A stretch of DNA of 40,975 bases from Helochares maculicollis (GCA_033557835.1 JAWQRO010000374.1:1-40975); one strand, 5' to 3'; positions 26,101 to 34,800 are shown, numbered from the stretch's first letter. The notes: generated by a model not told the origin, from the sequence alone. Numbers and translations are program-made.

Positions 26101-29100
26101 ACAGATTTAAGTGCTATTTTATTCCCATCGTAAAATTTAATTAATTTATTAATTTTTTCGTGTCGTTAAAATTATATAGTTTTTTCTTCTTTTCTGGGCT
26201 CTTACGTCGGGGAACAATGATTATTTGCATAATTTTTAAAGGAGGAGTAAATGTAATTAATATTTGAGAAGAAATTAAACTCTTGGTTTAACGGTAAATT
26301 AACAGCTTTTCTTCGCGGCCGCTCGGTTTCCGCCCTGGAAGATTTATTTGTAATAGCAATAAAACTGAATGCAAAGTTGAAATGAATGAACGGCAGCAGG
26401 ACCCGTTAAGGGTCCTTAAAAGGCATCCAATTATCGTATAAGAACCGTACAACCGACAGAAATCCATCAAAATCCGACGAAACAATGGAACGGAGCAACG
26501 CAAGCTTGACGGATCTAAATTCGATTTGAGATTTGATTCGAGTAAGCTTTGACAGAAGTCGCTTTTGTTTCCAACTGAGCCAAGACAAGTGAAATGGATT
26601 TATGAATATAGCCACCAGACTTGGATGGAAGCTCCTCGTTTGTTTCTCTACTTCGTTTGTTTCTCTACCTCGGCTGTTTCTCTACCTCGGTTGTTTCTGC
26701 ACCGCGTCCTCTCCGTTTCATCGCAGGTTATGTAAACGATTCGCCACAATTTCGGATTCGTTAAAAATTTCATTTTTTCTAAACCAGCGGAGAGGCTAAA
26801 ATTAAACAGGGTGGGCGTAACGAATTCAAAAAGGCGTGGAAATCCGTCAAAAATTAATGACGCCAGTCAGATTTCGAATGTCTTTCGCAAACGATCACTA
26901 CCTAAGCAGAAAATCAGCTAGAAATTTCTTAACTGTCGTTATTAATGATATTTATTATACCTATAGGCCTAAATAGCTATTTTTGGGTACCTGGGTGCCC
27001 GAAAACTTAATTATACCCACGTAACGTTTCGAGTGAGGAATTAGGGCGCAGCGCGCGAGGGCACCAATAAAATCTCACAGTTGATTAAAAACGACACACA
27101 CAGTTAAATGATCGTTGCCATCTTGTAATTCATCACTTAATAACAAAGCTGTCAAGGAATTTTTTGGTGAGGCCCATGAACTTAATCCTAATAATATAAA
27201 TTTTTATAGGCTCTAATAACTATAAATAACTGCAGTAAAAAGAGGCTGATGGTCCATTAATTAATTAAAATATTGATTCTGTTTCATTCTGGATTATTAT
27301 GGCATCGTCATGGTTTTATTATCTCTTAATTATATTAATGTATAATTAGCCGACAAAGTGTGTGTAATTTTAATAAAATAATTACGGTCTGCTCACATGT
27401 TCTGTATTTTATTTGCAGCCAGGGATTTATGAGCAAGGGGCAAAGTGCGGCGGGGGGCAAAAAAATTATCTTGATTTGACTCTTTTAACATGGTTTTAAC
27501 GGCGCTTTTTGTTGTGTTTATTTGTGCTTGCCTATGTGGCTTAAAAATGACAAGCTCCGTTTTCAATTGTAATCTCAGAATGGTCGACGTAGCGTAAAAT
27601 GAGAAAAAAAGTGCATCATTTGACGGGTTCTTCTAATTATTTAAGCGATTTTCATTGATGAGAGATTATTCATTTGAAGCATTTTGATTTTTTTGGGATT
27701 TCTACTAATTTTATTGAATTACTTTTACTATAATAATATATGACGCGGAAAATATTGCTTTCATAAAGAACTTCGATAATGGATCTCCACAATTAGGGAG
27801 ATCCTAATACCATTATGATGATTTTCAGCGTTGTTTTATTACAAAATCATCGATTTCAATCAACTTTTGGGCCACATGCAATCACTGTAAATACTTGTTA
27901 ACTTGGACAGTTTTCTGCTGTTGTGAGTAAACTACTCATTTAATTCCCTCGTTTCGGTTTTCATTTTTTAGTTTCATTAATGATTGCTAACGGTCAACTT
28001 CAATTTTACCAAAACCCCAAACTGGTAGTTCTTCGAATTTGAAACGTTTCTAAAAAGCAGGCTCTGAAGCGGAAATAGTACAAATATTCCAGCCAATTTA
28101 GGTTTTACCTTTAATTATAAACGTCAATGGAGACTTTAACATTATTAATTTTGGACCACCTTTTGCTTAGTTATGAGCTTTGTGTTCCAAGTTCAGTATG
28201 TTGTATTGGGATTCCTTCGCACACCTGATTTATGCCTCAATTGGAGCAGCTATCTAAAGTTTTTCTATGTAAATAAGCTAAAACGTGCATCGTACAAAGA
28301 AAATAAACATACAAATCTGAGGACAAATATTTAACAGTTGCAAAACATTCATTTGAGGGTTAAAAAATAATTCAAATTTGCTTGCTCAAAACAATAAAAA
28401 TGAAGATAATCGAGAGACAATTTAGAATACACGCAAGCAAGATAGACATACAGAAATGATTATGAAGATATGGAAAAAAGGAAGAAAGAGTATCATAAAA
28501 AAATGCATAACTTGTATGTAGACATTGCAGGAACATTATGGCTTTCTGCGCAGATTTGTTTGATGATAATGATATTTGGGATTATTAGTGAAATCAAATG
28601 AAAAAAGCAAACCGATTTTCTTATGAAAGTACAAGCAAACCTGTTCTTCAACAATCATTTTTAGGTAAACCTTGTTTAAAAATCCTGTATAAAATCTGTT
28701 TTATTTTCGCAAAACTGGTATTGACTGACGATAGCCCAGAATGAAACCAGCTGGTGATGTAACAAAGACCACGGTCTGCTGACAATCAATGATAGTAAAA
28801 TTTAACTTTTCCTTTCTAATTTCATAACGAGAATTCTAGAAAGAGTTTTATTTATGAATTTCATTGTTTATTTTAGCATACCCCAGAGATTGGACTATCA
28901 TTTCTGGAGATTTAGCCAACTTCCCCAGGCTTCTTTGTATGGGTTGTTTTTACAATGCCCAATATCATTCGTTGTTTAGAGAGAATGTAGTAAAAGAAAG
29001 TGTTGACTTCTCCAGTCTACAACTTTATTATCTCTGATAAATACTTTTTGCATTTTTGTTTATTTAATTTTATTTGATTTTTGTCACTGTCTGTCTACTA

Positions 29101-32100
29101 TCAAGGATAGATTCTGTGAAGAGATTTTTGTAAGGTCCTTGGTTCCAGTCTCAGCCAAATTTCAAATTTACTGACTTATTGTCTGTGTGTAACGCTTATT
29201 AAATTTTGGAACAAATTGAAGGTCAGAAACGTCTAACGTAAAAATGTTTCGAGTATTTCCTTTGTTATTCAGTATAACAAAATATTTACTTTGTGAGAGG
29301 TATTGAAAATGAATTTGGCTTTATTTAGTGAAAATAACTGTAAAATGAGCATTAGGCGAAATATTTTACAATTTAATACGTGAATTATTTTCATAATTGA
29401 TTGGACAAACTATAATGTAAGAAGCTGGGATTGCTTATATACAAGAAAAGTCAACTAGAGTTTTTAAGGTATTTTAAACATTATTCTAGACAATATGATA
29501 TAATGTGTGTTTTTAAAAGAGATTGAAAAATTTTTAATTTTGCTAATCAATTTTCAAACACATTTTCCATTTTACCCATAGTTAGCACTAACAAGAAATG
29601 ACACCATTTATAGCGAGTTTGAAAAATTTGTGCAAATTTTTTATGTGTCATAAATAAAAGACTTTCTAAAAATAGCGGTTCCAGTTCTCCGATGCAGCCG
29701 AAATTTTGTATCTATGAATTTTTAATGGCTGCATAATGTTGCAGCTTGATACTGATATTTCAACAATTAAGTTGATTAAAAAAATTGATATTGATGAACG
29801 GTTAAGAGGTACTACCCGTAGTCTACCAATTTCCAAAAACAGAAAGTTCCAAGTTTGTCTCGTTTTAACCATATTCCAAATTTCACTATTTTAACCCAGT
29901 TGGTTTGAGAGCTGAGATGGCTTGCCAAAAATGATCAAAATAGATACAAGCTACCATAAAAGGTGAACACTCGTGAAAATCTCTAAATCGATTTTTTTCA
30001 TGGTCGCCTATTAACTATACTTCGTACATGAATGTAAAATACAGAGAGAAAAATTTAAATAAAGACCTAACATAATTCGAATAAGGGATAAGTTGCAATA
30101 AGTTGCTGTTAAAAAAGGTACTACCTAGCTAGAGAATGTATTGCATTCTGAATATTTGTATTACGTTTGTTTAAGTAGAAAATAGAATTTTTATGTTTTT
30201 TGGGCAAGTTTGTCTGACCGCAGCTCAGTAACAGAAACTTTAGAGTTTGAAAAGTAAATATCATGCGAGTAAAGTGGCTGTTTTGGCAATTTTATAATTA
30301 ATAATTCAAGATGATCTTCATGCATTCATTTCATACTTTATGAACTATTAAAGTTTTCATGAAAGCCTCAAATTGTACTTACGATAAATAAACAATGTGT
30401 TTGGGTAGGTTTGGAGTATCGAATATTAATTTTTTTATTCATTATCAGGTTTCTAATCTGTAATTGTATCTTATTTTTTATTTGTGACTTCATAACTGAA
30501 TTTGGGTGTGCTGTGATTTAATTAAAACAGCTGGCTGGTTGTGCATGGCAGATGGTCGCGAGACAAGGAAAGACACTTTTTGGAATTATCAAACTGATGA
30601 GCGCAATATATATTTTAAAAAACGCTTAAAATTGAAATATGATCATGATCAGCTATTTGACAATTATCTGTGATATATCGATTTTGATAAATAGATACAA
30701 TTTCTTAGTTTCTATAGAAATAAATTTTCCTTCAAAGCTTTTGTGTACTTCGAAGTTTTAACATTGGTCCATAGTCGCGCCTTGCATTACATTATAATAC
30801 CTAAACTAGTATTCATAGTAAAAAAATACTAAAATGACTCAAAAACAGCAATATATTTACATGGCCAAACAGCATTAAATCTCCCCTATCACTGGCAATC
30901 GAGGAGCCTCCCATTTCTCAAGATGATGTAAATCTATCTGGTTATATGTGTAGTTATATATGTAGCAGCAACAGTAGCAGGAGGAGTAAGGAAGCGGAGG
31001 CAGCAGACGTTATTATCTCTTAATTTTAACCGAACACGACACACGAGCGTCTCGGCAAAGAGAACAAAAAACGCTCCACAAATATCTCTACACCACATAT
31101 CAGTGTCGGAAGTTAAAGGACCAACTAAACGATCATTACTAGATATTTATTGCCTGCGGCGTTTAGTTGAATTAATAGTCATCTATCACCGGTAGACAAC
31201 CGGGACGGGACAGCCCAGCTATTTAACATTCCTCCAACCCGAAAAATATACCATTCTCTATCCATGCACTCACACAAACAAAACGTACAGGAAATAACCC
31301 TCCAATTTCACTCTGCATAATCTAAACGCATACTCAGCTATAAAAGCATCAATCTAGAGTTGAAAAATCGTTCTACCTATGGAACCACAAACTTCTAATC
31401 AATCAAATGGAGAGCCTCAGTGGTTCTAAAGATATTTCAATGTAGTCTACAACGCAGTGAATTCCGCTGTAAGCACTGCTCGTGTAGAGCTGCCAGAGCA
31501 CCGTCGGAACTTGCAAATAATCTAATATTTTAATAAGATCAATTAAAGAGTGAGCGACTCACCTGAATTTAAGTTGGGCACTCCGAATGAGGCAGGACCT
31601 TGAAACATAGGGCCGGGACCACTAAAAGGACTCACTATCCCTTGATGGGCCCAGTTTGGATGCGCCGCTTGATAAACGGCCGCTGCTAACGCGGAAAAGG
31701 TAGGAGTCGGCCTGATGGGACCCTGATTTAACAATCCTTCCCTCTGGAAATCTCTTTGTCCTAAAAACTGTTCACTATCCTTAGAAGAAGGGCTGCCGGG
31801 CTTTTGGTCGGCGTTGAGGTCCTCCACGTCCACTATGGAATCTTCTTGGTTGGAGTCGTACTCTTCGTCGGAAGAATGGTGCTGCGGGCTGGAACTCGAA
31901 GGTGGAAGGCTGGAGGAGTTGTGGGATACCGGGGAGCTGGATTGTTTGGGCCTCGTGTCCGCTAAAAGGGAAGCTACACTAAAACTAATGTGTCCATTTT
32001 TGCTGGCGGTGAGCTGCTGGTGGTTTCCCGGTTTATCACTTATGTTCTGCATCGTTTCCGCGTTTTTAGTGTCCAAACTTTCCAAGCTTTGGATAGTCAT

Positions 32101-32133
32101 ACTTTGCCCACTGTCAGTCTGGTTTTTAAGCAT
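4879..32133 (-). CDS. msh: Msx-family homeobox transcription factor (Drop/msh), three coding exons
   Basis: Coding sequence is join(32133-31563, 7218-7034, 5160-4879) read on the minus strand: 571 + 185 + 282 bases = 346 codons including the stop, so 345 residues. All four splice sites are canonical (GTGAGT, GTAAAT donors; TTGCAG-type acceptors) and phases match: exon 1 ends with one base of an Asp codon, and exon 2 ends on a codon boundary. The product should be a nuclear DNA-binding protein. Msx proteins bind TAATTG-like sites, act mainly as repressors, and in insects pattern dorsal neuroectoderm and muscle progenitors. Visible parts: eh1 motif FSVASLLA (residues 51-58), an acidic/Ser-rich linker (about 66-122), the homeodomain (209-268) with F8, W48, F49, N51 and R53 present, then a His/Pro-rich tail. 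At 345 aa it is shorter than fly Drop. An in-frame TAG about 30 bases upstream closes the frame. Assignment to Msx is confident; the insect species is not known. Confidence 0.95.
5161..7033 (-). other. msh intron 2
   Basis: This is 1873 bases between homeodomain residues 44 and 45, with a GTAAAT donor and TTGCAG acceptor. It is AT-rich and I see no gene in it. A short pentanucleotide microsatellite (GTACT) lies at 6811-6832. Several TAATTA cores occur near 5660-5820. Confidence 0.85.
6811..6832. repeat. (GTACT)n microsatellite
   Basis: Four to five perfect copies of a GTACT pentamer inside msh intron 2. Confidence 0.85.
7034..7218 (-). CDS. msh: msh exon 2 (first 44 residues of the homeodomain)
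   Basis: This 185-base exon encodes residues 191-252. It begins after the acceptor TTGCTTGCAG (intron bases end at 7219) and completes the split Asp codon. It carries the basic pre-homeodomain block KLKCNLRKHKPNRKPR followed by homeodomain positions 1-44: TPFTTQQLLALEKKF, then QYLSIAERAEFSSSL and LTETQ. The PFTT, LSIAERAEFSSSL and TETQVKIWFQNRRAKAKR signatures together separate Msx from other ANTP-class homeodomains. The exon ends at CAG/GTAAAT, exactly between homeodomain residues 44 and 45, an intron position used by many homeobox genes. The reading frame runs open into both introns, but that extra sequence is not homologous to anything I recognise. Confidence 0.95.
7219..9796. other. msh intron 1, 3' portion
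   Basis: AT-rich intronic DNA. Short open frames here (for example 8747-8980, plus) have no recognisable domains. The stretch at 8340-8400 contains several closely spaced TAATTA cores, possible homeodomain binding sites. No RNA gene is evident. Confidence 0.6.
9797..9934. repeat. ~20-21 bp minisatellite, about 7 copies
   Basis: Imperfect tandem copies of a unit close to TTTCTGTTTACTCTTNCAAA, with ACTCTT/GCTTTT/GCTCTT variation between copies. It is strongly pyrimidine-biased on the plus strand. Confidence 0.85.
9935..10649. other. msh intron 1 spacer before the nested mariners
   Basis: AT-rich with no gene seen. Its right end may include the unrecognisable 5' part of the older mariner that becomes readable at about 10694. 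Confidence 0.5.
10833..12058 (+). mobile_element. Mauritiana-type mariner, nested, defective
   Basis: This 1226-bp element is bounded by 28-bp inverted repeats (10833-10860 and 12031-12058) that match at 25 of 28 positions, both beginning CCAGGT. TA dinucleotides flank it at 10831-10832 and 12059-12060, the usual mariner target duplication. The interior encodes a mariner transposase closest in remembered motifs to Mos1 (TCERWFQRFKSGD, NERQMERR, GKIQKVGKW). It sits inside an older mariner. Confidence 0.92.
10987..11980 (+). pseudogene. Mariner (DD34D) transposase, disrupted
   Basis: Homology starts at a CTG where the related copy at 23679 has ATG, so the start codon appears lost (LSNFEPSKEHLR). 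The first frame runs through the paired helix-turn-helix region (TVKTCERWFQRFKSGD, NERQMERR) to about 11425, where an apparent one-base deletion after KRKGF shifts the frame. The catalytic domain continues with VTGDKKWIYFENPKRKKSW. An in-frame TAA interrupts it at 11676, just before KRPEW. Catalytic residues are otherwise present: D in VTGD, D in QHDNAPAHS and D in LAPSD, the last two separated by 34 residues (DD34D). A TAG follows AEQHS, and about 36 bases present in the sister copy are missing there. The tail ends near TTTGAATAA at 11980. Inactive. Confidence 0.88.
12065..12735 (+). pseudogene. Mariner transposase remnant (right half of the older element)
   Basis: This piece covers the second helix-turn-helix, starting at ESLEINRTIVSKCLKT near 12072, and the catalytic core: FNDKKRKGFSASYRSW in place of the usual QKRKGFLHRI, VVYYELL near 12390, a garbled block YDNTSLHVANPVKTHL corresponding to HDNARPHVA, and LPHPLHSPDIAP near 12590. 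At least five frame breaks or stops separate these blocks. The second catalytic Asp survives as YDN; the third is missing. It cannot encode an active enzyme. Confidence 0.7.
12736..15579. other. msh intron 1 spacer with GC-richer patches and hairpins
   Basis: No gene recognised. Points of structure: a perfect 7-bp stem with 6-nt loop at 13423-13442 (GCAGGCC/GGCCTGC); a CpG-rich patch at 13700-13760 with GCGGCGCGGCGCGGCC; TAATTA-type cores near 13900-13940 and 14100-14190; and a long hairpin at 14994-15058, listed separately. The stretch 13700-14240 is a plausible enhancer, without proof. Confidence 0.5.
14994..15058 (+). ncRNA. Long imperfect hairpin, pre-miRNA-like in size
   Basis: The arms begin TGGCTATGG and end CCATAGCCA. 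Base by base, 14994-15017 pairs with 15034-15058: 22 pairs plus two internal mismatches (15008/15043, 15014/15037) and one bulged base (15049), around a loop of about 16 nt. Two of the pairs are G-U on the plus strand and would be A/C mismatches on the minus strand, so a plus-strand transcript (antisense to msh) folds better. No lower stem extends outside the arms, which argues against a canonical microRNA precursor. A terminal-repeat relic of a tiny transposon or chance are alternatives. Confidence 0.3.
15704..15722. repeat. (GT)n microsatellite
   Basis: A run of about nine GT dinucleotides directly after the first core of the tandem array. Confidence 0.85.
16023..16087. repeat. Alternating CG/GT tract
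   Basis: About 65 bases of mostly alternating purine-pyrimidine sequence, with two (CG)n blocks separated by TATGCATGCGTATG, directly after the second core of the array. Such tracts are prone to Z-DNA. It stands out in otherwise AT-rich DNA. Confidence 0.85.
17561..21181. other. msh intron 1 spacer
   Basis: No gene recognised. An Asn-codon-rich simple stretch, (CAA)n then AAT/AAC words, lies at 18213-18310. A 9-bp inverted repeat (TGTAGGTAG / CTACCTACA) brackets about 19345-19410. Locally GC-richer patches at 18590-18680 and 19080-19150 have no recognisable coding content. Many TAATTA cores are scattered at 20700-20960. Confidence 0.5.
18213..18232. repeat. (CAA)n microsatellite
   Basis: Five to six CAA copies followed by degenerate AAT/AAC words to about 18310. 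It opens a short Asn-rich frame (start 18196) that I regard as a simple-repeat artefact. Confidence 0.8.
21182..21268. repeat. 18-bp minisatellite, about 5 copies
   Basis: Tandem copies of ACTATACATAGTCTCTAC start at 21182, 21200, 21218, 21236 and 21254, with one or two substitutions each. Confidence 0.9.
21650..22305 (-). pseudogene. Mariner-family transposase remnant of a maT/DD41D-like clade
   Basis: The minus strand opens with an ATG frame of 108 codons (22305-21979): MSKKFSKELDCILLKKWNF, SRASVFNGFNLFKKGR, IEDNERLDRPSMPTD, KDLVLKIADCQLKIL. That matches the paired helix-turn-helix half of the transposases often annotated GVQW3-like or Mos1-like in insects, a clade distinct from the other mariners here. 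Beyond 21979, frame-broken blocks continue the homology: LVPKTL near 21960, VVTADET around 21900 (corresponding to the catalytic VTGDETWI), KLKKPL near 21735 and FETIDEIQIESKK near 21690. Several stops and a missing middle of the catalytic domain make it inactive. I found no terminal repeats. Clade assignment is from remembered motifs. Confidence 0.7.
22574..23852 (-). mobile_element. Second mauritiana-type mariner, minus strand, defective
   Basis: This 1279-bp element is flanked by TA at 22572-22573 and 23853-23854. The end nearest the transposase start (23852 inward) reads CCAAGTTTGCAAGTTTAAAA on the minus strand; the other end reads CCAGGTGCGCAAGTTAAAAA on the plus strand. It is the same family as the copy at 10833-12058: both share the stretch from the terminal repeat through CATGAAATCTATTG and ACTAACCTTTGGA, and most of the transposase. 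The two copies diverge enough to carry different disabling lesions. Confidence 0.92.
22650..23679 (-). pseudogene. Mariner (DD34D) transposase, disrupted
   Basis: Unlike its sister at 10987, this copy keeps the ATG: MANFGLSKEHLRQVMIFLSN at 23679. Frame is lost soon after QILVKNL. Downstream blocks are readable in shifting frames: ITVCEMLQIRHKRKGF, VVTGDEKWIYFENPKRKKSW, KHDNAPAHSAKVVKEM, LALSDYHLF, FWNGIHKLPERWIKCV and NQYFE before a TAA at 22650. All three catalytic Asp positions survive, with 34 residues between the second and third. In-frame stops fall between the second and third Asp and again after HELAE. It retains the 36 bases that the 10833 copy lacks. Not functional. Confidence 0.87.
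23855..25661. other. msh intron 1 spacer
   Basis: AT-rich. A 103-codon plus-strand ATG frame at 25359-25670 is basic (MAPPRKTNAIKLILGQIIWN, then many K/R/N) but has no recognisable domain and sits inside the intron; I do not call it a gene. Confidence 0.45.
25662..25850. promoter_or_regulatory. Cluster of TAAT/ATTA homeodomain cores
   Basis: In under 200 bases there are roughly eight TAATTA/TAAT cores, including AATTAATTAATTAA, CGTAATTAAA, ACAATTAATTTA, CTTAATTATC and ACTAATTATAATTT. Msx proteins bind TAATTG/CAATTA-type sites, so this could be an autoregulatory or homeodomain-responsive enhancer. High AT content makes such clusters common by chance. Confidence 0.25.
25851..31562. other. msh intron 1, 5' portion
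   Basis: No gene recognised. A 17-bp minisatellite lies at 26634-26702. GC-richer stretches occur at 26290-26760 and 30880-31060, the latter near the splice donor and containing AGCAG/GGAGG words; either could be regulatory. The region 28000-30800 is AT-rich and featureless to me. Confidence 0.55.
26634..26702. repeat. 17-bp minisatellite, about 4 copies
   Basis: Tandem copies of a unit close to TTGTTTCTCTACCTCGG. The overlapping frame starting at 26602 is repetitive (Ser/Leu/Phe) for this reason. Confidence 0.85.
31563..32133 (-). CDS. msh: msh exon 1 (N-terminal region with eh1 motif)
   Basis: This exon encodes residues 1-190 plus the first base of codon 191. The eh1 motif FSVASLLA at residues 51-58 is the Groucho-binding repression motif of Msx and Engrailed-type proteins; the extended block ISFSVASLLADTRPK is typical of Msx. 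Residues 89-106 are acidic (DEEYDSNQED and following). A second weak hydrophobic patch, FSALAAAVYQ, lies at 146-155. The exon ends at a consensus donor, CAG/GTGAGT (plus-strand CTCAC/CTG at 31558-31565). Two starts are possible. Met1 (32133) has a poor context (T at -3). Met12 (32100) has A at -3 and may be used instead. I chose Met1 because it is the first ATG after the in-frame stop. Plus-strand frames over this region are shadows. Confidence 0.93.
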
Positions 32134-32288
32134 GAAGATGAACGGAATTGTTCCCGGGTTTTCCTAGCGAATTCAATAACTACCACATATTTAACTAAAG
32201 AAAAAGGCCCGCACTGGAAGCTGAAAACACTGTACTTTTTGTTTTGTTTATTTTTAGGATGGTTTTAATTGACAACGAACGAAACACA

Positions 32289-32390
32289 GCTGTTGTGCAC
32301 CTTGTTGGGCTTTCTATATAACACTGACCAGTATTCTAGTTAAAGTTATTCTGTAGTGGAGGTGGGGCGTGGTTTAACTGAATTTCAGGC
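32289..32390 (-). promoter_or_regulatory. Candidate core promoter of msh
   Basis: On the minus strand a TATATAG element lies at 32320-32314, about 180 bases before the first ATG, which would put initiation near 32290 and give a 5' UTR of roughly 155 bases. A TCAGTG initiator-like hexamer sits at about 32333-32328 and an ACCACGCCCC GC/CACC-type box near 32364-32373. These are pattern matches only. A TATA-dependent start near 32290 and an initiator-dependent start near 32330 are both possible, and a more distal non-coding first exon cannot be excluded. Confidence 0.4.
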
Positions 32391-32696
32391 GTTGCGAGTC
32401 GGGTCCCTCCCAGCAATAAACTCGGCTATTAGCCTCTTCAACCAATGGATGGATTTTATTTTAAATTGGGAGAAGTTAGTTCAAGTGAGTAATCAGCTAT
32501 GTTAGTTTTTTCACAGAGTTAAGGGTGTGTTCAAACGTATTGGCCGAATGCAATCCCGATTTTTGCCTCTTGCTCTTCCCTTTTTACACGTTTGTTATTA
32601 TTATAAGTACATGTTTAAGTGCTTGTAGTCATTTATAGACATATTTGAGTGCCCTCTCAAATTGTTATATCTTAATTATTTCGTTTCCTCTCGAGG

Positions 32697-32760
32697 CTTA
32701 CACTCTGTTTCTCTCTCTCCTTTTTTCGCTGTCTCTCTCTCCCATTTCTCTCTCATCGTT
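32697..32760. promoter_or_regulatory. GAGA-type (CT)n tract upstream of msh
   Basis: A pyrimidine-rich tract on the plus strand (GAGAG repeats on the gene's strand) lies about 380-440 bases upstream of the candidate TATA element. It holds several GAGAG pentamers, the binding unit of GAGA factor/CLAMP-like proteins that keep many insect developmental promoters open. It could equally be a simple microsatellite with no function. Confidence 0.35.
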
Positions 32761-32764
32761 CCTC

Positions 32765-34499
32765 TGAGGATCCACTCCTGTCTCATTTAAAGTTACTCAT
32801 ACGTCTCATTTAAAAAGTCTTCACCCATTTTCGTAGCAAGTGATCGCGTATCTCCACCATAATTGCTGGCCAATTTCCACCGTAACTCTGCATTGCTGGT
32901 GAAACGCATTCTTTTCCGCTCGTCTACATAACTCCTCACTCATCTTCGCGTCAAAGTTCAAGCCCTCAATTGCAGGCATTTCACCCGTTTCAGACTTAAT
33001 TATGCAAGAAGGAATCCACAGGCAATCGTAACTGGGTCTTATTGAACGACACGTCAGTATAGGTACCATAAGAAAGTTACCACCCTAGCGAAACGCTTCA
33101 TCGATTTTTATCAGTCAGCTGTCATTCAGTGCACAAAAAGGTGACTCTAGAGAGTTTGGTAGAAAATATTATTTTAACCTTTTTGCTGTCTTAAGCAGAA
33201 CAACAATCTTGTAAGCAAAGAATTACAAGCAAGCGGCTGATTTCCAATGTTGACTTCATGTTCATGTGTTCTTTTTGACATGGCATGTAAACGTTGACTT
33301 ACGGTTGCTTGAGTGACACTTAACTGTTTTGTAAGTTCTTTTGCTTAAAGTGAGTTTTCCTTCAAGAATGTAATTTCAACACTTTAAAGCACTGTATGTA
33401 CCATGTGTACCATAGATATAAAAGCAAAGTTACCCCCCCCCTTATAAAAAAATCCTAAAAACTGAGTGATACATTCAATGGATTTATTACAACTGAGCGT
33501 TCATTTATCAAAAATTATTCAAACACACATATCAACCCAAAAAAACATTTGTGTAAATTGTTTCCTCCTAGATAATTAAAGTATAGTTGCTTATACAAAA
33601 TAGACAGTATTTAAAAATAATAATTCTGTTTTGGGCTTATTAAGAACTTACCTGTAAAGTAAATGAGCGTGCAAAAATATTTTATGGTGATATCACATAA
33701 TTCCATTAAGACATTGTCAATGTAATTGACTTTGAGACAGAATGCGCATATGCCCAAAGGCTAGCAGGTGTTCTGCTAAGTTGGCTGATTGTTTGAATAT
33801 AGAAGCTATATTTTAAATTTAAATATTTACATATTTTCATTTTGTACTTAAATATCAACAAACCATTTAACAAAGTAGGATAAATCTCATTAGTGTGCAT
33901 TATTCAAAATGTTACAACTTATGAATATATCTATGCAGTTGTTTTCTTACATTCTCAAGCGGCAATTGCAGAAACCGTAAAGTCTATAGAAGCGATTCAG
34001 GCAAAATTTCCTGTTTAAATAGACAAACCGTGAACAATCTCAAAATTAAGAACCTTGACCCAATCGCCTTATATCCTGAAAATAATTAATTGTGCCTCGC
34101 CTCGCTCGGTACCTACATGAGTTAATCGTAGCTACTAATGTACTATATAGCAGCAGTGCATTGTGTTTACGTAAATGATGGGTCAAAAATAAATGTAATT
34201 CTTCTTTTTGCATAGCCAATACCATTTCCTATAACAAAATCATCAAGATGTGAATGCGGACGAGATGTTAAAACTTAGACAATGACCATTGTTGCAACGC
34301 TGAAGGGTCCAAGGACTTACAACTACAACCATGAACTGATTCATGATATGCTTACTAGTATTAATTAATTATTTAATTAATACTTTCGAATTTATTACAA
34401 TCGTAATTGAGTAATCAAATTAGTGTATTATGAAAATATTGTATAAATACATGATACAGCTGTAGTCAATATATACACACACACTCACACCTTAAACTT
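32765..34499. other. Region upstream of the msh promoter
   Basis: A 12-base direct repeat (GTCTCATTTAAA) occurs at about 32780 and 32803. An 82-codon minus-strand ATG frame at 33069-32821 has ordinary amino-acid composition (for example LNFDAKMSEELCRRAEKNAF) but no domain I recognise; it could be a small gene, an exon or chance. A nine-C run is at 33433-33441. The remainder is AT-rich with no gene seen. Confidence 0.45.
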
Positions 34500-34800
34500 C
34501 TTTAAATATGGACATTTAGGGTGAACCCATGTGTTTAATAATTCTTCACTTGTGTCGAGAGAATAAGTGAGTATGGTATCATCTACATATCAAAAGCAAA
34601 GATGAAGCTTAGAAGAAGGTTTTCTTAAGCATTCTTCTTCTAGATATTCCATTGTTAAGTTGGCTATTGTTGCTGATAAACCTGATCCCATAGGGCATTC
34701 AAAAGTTTGCTGTTAATATGTGTTTGCAAACATCAAATTTGTAGGATTTAAACACAACGGAACTCCTTTATGAATTCTTCTTTATTTAGGATGCTTTAAA
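34500..34800 (-). pseudogene. Penelope-like element reverse transcriptase fragment
   Basis: On the minus strand one frame from 34694 reads PMGSGLSATIANLTMEYLEE, then ECLRKPSSKLHLCF, a stop, and YVDDTILTYSLDTSEELLN. This is the pattern of Penelope-like reverse transcriptases: (P)MGSxLSPxxANLxMExxE, then about 35 residues to the catalytic YVDD (34589-34578). Just upstream LCLNPTNLMFANTY, a stop and QQTFECPMG match the usual LCL.STYF.FN..YYKQ.FG.PMG block. At least two nonsense changes are visible, and no GIY-YIG endonuclease domain could be found downstream. It is a short dead fragment; the amino-terminal RT portion toward 35100 is not readable. Confidence 0.7.

Noticed and set aside
26993..27054. 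GGTGCCC / GGGCACC inverted repeat
   Set aside because: Only 7 bp arms separated by about 50 bases; expected by chance.
31814..32268. Plus-strand open frames opposite msh exon 1
   Set aside because: Shadows of the coding exon; Cys/Ser/Leu-rich with no domain.
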